Position numbers and translations under genes: made by a program
NCBI RefSeq assembly: GCF_029893105.1
Contig: NZ_JARXWG010000005.1
Span: 62,001 to 126,000 of the forward strand
DNA from: Parabacteroides sp. PF5-9
Lineage (GTDB): Bacteria > Bacteroidota > Bacteroidia > Bacteroidales > Tannerellaceae
Direction: 5' to 3'
DNA: 64,000 bases
Notes under the pieces: generated by a model
What the model saw: only the letters and a program-made list of their open reading frames with translations
Database searches by the model: none
What the model was told of the DNA's origin: nothing
In this document: positions 63,901 through 64,000 of the stretch, piece after piece
Layout: each line of letters begins with the position of its first letter
Numbering within the stretch: the stretch's first letter is position 1

Positions 63901-64000
63901 AACGACTTGTATAAGATGTTTGAATACTATACCCATTACGGTGCATTGCAGAGTAACTACTCCAAAGACCGTCGTGATAACTCATGGCATCCTGTAACTA
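60973..64000 (+). CDS. SusC/RagA TonB-dependent outer-membrane receptor (partial, runs off the right edge)
   Basis: The frame opens at the ATG at 60973 and stays open to the end of the window (at least 1,009 residues). It starts with a signal peptide (MSNANFWKKVFLGATLLLFC). A carboxypeptidase-like beta domain follows with IGANVMVKGTTIGNITDMDG. Then comes the plug domain: LDEVVVVGYGTQAKKDITG, IRIRGVGSVNDAAPLVVVDG and LKDASATAIYGAKGANGVIII. The remainder is beta-barrel. This protein imports a glycan or peptide bound by a SusD lipoprotein, which is expected just right of the window. The substrate cannot be read from sequence. Confidence 0.97.
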   Translation, partial: MSNANFWKKVFLGATLLLFCSGTILAVDKGHATVNVVDGTQQGRTVTVVVSDAMGPIIGANVMVKGTTIGNITDMDGRAVIEGVPANATLVVSYIGYVAREVAAGNQSNINVTLSEDTQALDEVVVVGYGTQAKKDITGSVAVVNTEDLQEIPVATVAEALQGRASGVYIQTSGAPGASTSIRIRGVGSVNDAAPLVVVDGVSGAPMESVNPNDIESLQILKDASATAIYGAKGANGVIIITTKQGDKGGRVRVSYDGYVGTSKMANSGYDVLNGWEAMEFEALGMVNLRDVRGKTPAAHAQFGALNDQDQLTMPYAIKPAGYSKDQIISQYGSVDAWVAGYKPNGGSSFARSAYYQMLEDGYSEADARKGTDWYDLVTQSGFIQDHQLSVLGGHDKGSYSMSVGYSSREGTLKSSFFDRYSLRANSTFSPNKYITIGQNTNLSVMEMGGDRGNGGEGSVYAKTYTMQSWVPVYNVGGDLAGSQATNGGRDVSSVYIASEQAGSFNRNFRGQSSVFAEVKPIDGLTVKTQFAATLRGENYGNFYPVTIMHNKEGRGTNEYTERMRWWFGYQWTNTIAYTKKINEDQTISVVAGTEALKENLGRWIEGNRKNFDFEDDPNMWILSNGGTANMSATGEMNSYTTMFGYFGRADYSYQGKYLVSASIRRDASSRFSEKNRWGTFPSVSLGWRMSDEAFMESTRSWLDDFKLRAGYGTTGNSSIGAYNYAFQYGTGNNYWYSINGSDAGVYTGYHVTNLGDVNAKWETVKTLNLGFDATALNNKLTLSLEWYNRETSDMLVDANWSALAGSPTRPRVNIGNMRNRGIDFSVGYRDKIGDLRYNINANLSTYRNKITKLGGSDLFEGTRISNISIMREGLPMAQFFGYKVVGIYKSEEDVLNYKNSKGQTILPYGASSLESLDPSQYIGRYKMADIDDDGMVGSDDRTVIGNPHPDFTGGVNISLQYKNFDLSTYLYFSVGNDLYKMFEYYTHYGALQSNYSKDRRDNSWHPVT

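Overview
The window is from a member of the Bacteroidales, probably Parabacteroides or a close relative. The evidence is the recurrent Bacteroidetes -7 promoter box (TAnnTTTG), a SusC/RagA TonB-dependent receptor at the right edge, DUF-type tra genes of the CTnDOT class, and the housekeeping gene types (NfnAB pair, DPP IV, short RsmI-like methylase). Genus is inference. All calls come from reading the sequence and translations; no database search was run.

Bases 1 to about 41,700 are accessory DNA; 41,734 to 64,000 are ordinary chromosome. Element A (before 1 to about 24,170) is a CTnDOT-class conjugative transposon. It begins with period-8 iterons, then a tra operon: ParA-like TraA, DUF3408, TraD-like, TraE, F, G, two small genes, TraI, J, K, L, M, N, O, Q. 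An M23 peptidase, a PH-domain membrane protein and a cation-efflux gene follow. A complete RIT element (three overlapping tyrosine recombinases inside perfect 23-bp inverted ends, 14278-17747) sits behind them. Element A then ends with small genes, a large ParB, two HTH genes and two IntDOT-type integrases. The relaxase genes that match this tra operon should lie left of the window.

Element B (about 24,430 to 41,700) starts with only the 3' end of a third integrase, suggesting that A inserted into B. B carries a LytS/LytTR regulator pair, an outer-membrane protein, an LpxL-like acyltransferase, a frameshifted RteC-like gene, an HTH gene, MobC-like and MobB-like mobilization genes, a candidate oriT, and a second DUF3408-ParA-TraD-like set that stops where TraE should begin. 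In place of the transfer genes is a visibly AT-rich cassette (34,561-39,396): a DNA methyltransferase, a protein with two GHKL ATPase modules, and a receiver-domain protein, overlapping as one operon. This is the best candidate for an undescribed conflict or defence system. An AbiE-type toxin-antitoxin pair and an unexplained promoter-to-terminator unit without an ORF close the element.

The chromosomal part holds rsgA, a GroES-like gene, nfnAB, an unannotated 51-aa ORF, an exonuclease/phosphatase-metallophosphoesterase fusion, a radical SAM gene, DPP IV with lipA, a membrane protein with a degenerate Nudix-like domain, a YfcE-like phosphoesterase, ppk1, an RsmF/RsmB-like methylase, an RsmI-like methylase, a sugar N-acetyltransferase, a TPR lipoprotein-like gene, tRNA-Pro(CGG) and the start of susC. 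Two intergenic arrays with different sequence but the same geometry (four direct copies at 22-bp steps plus one inverted copy) lie at 48,169-48,272 and 60,354-60,443.
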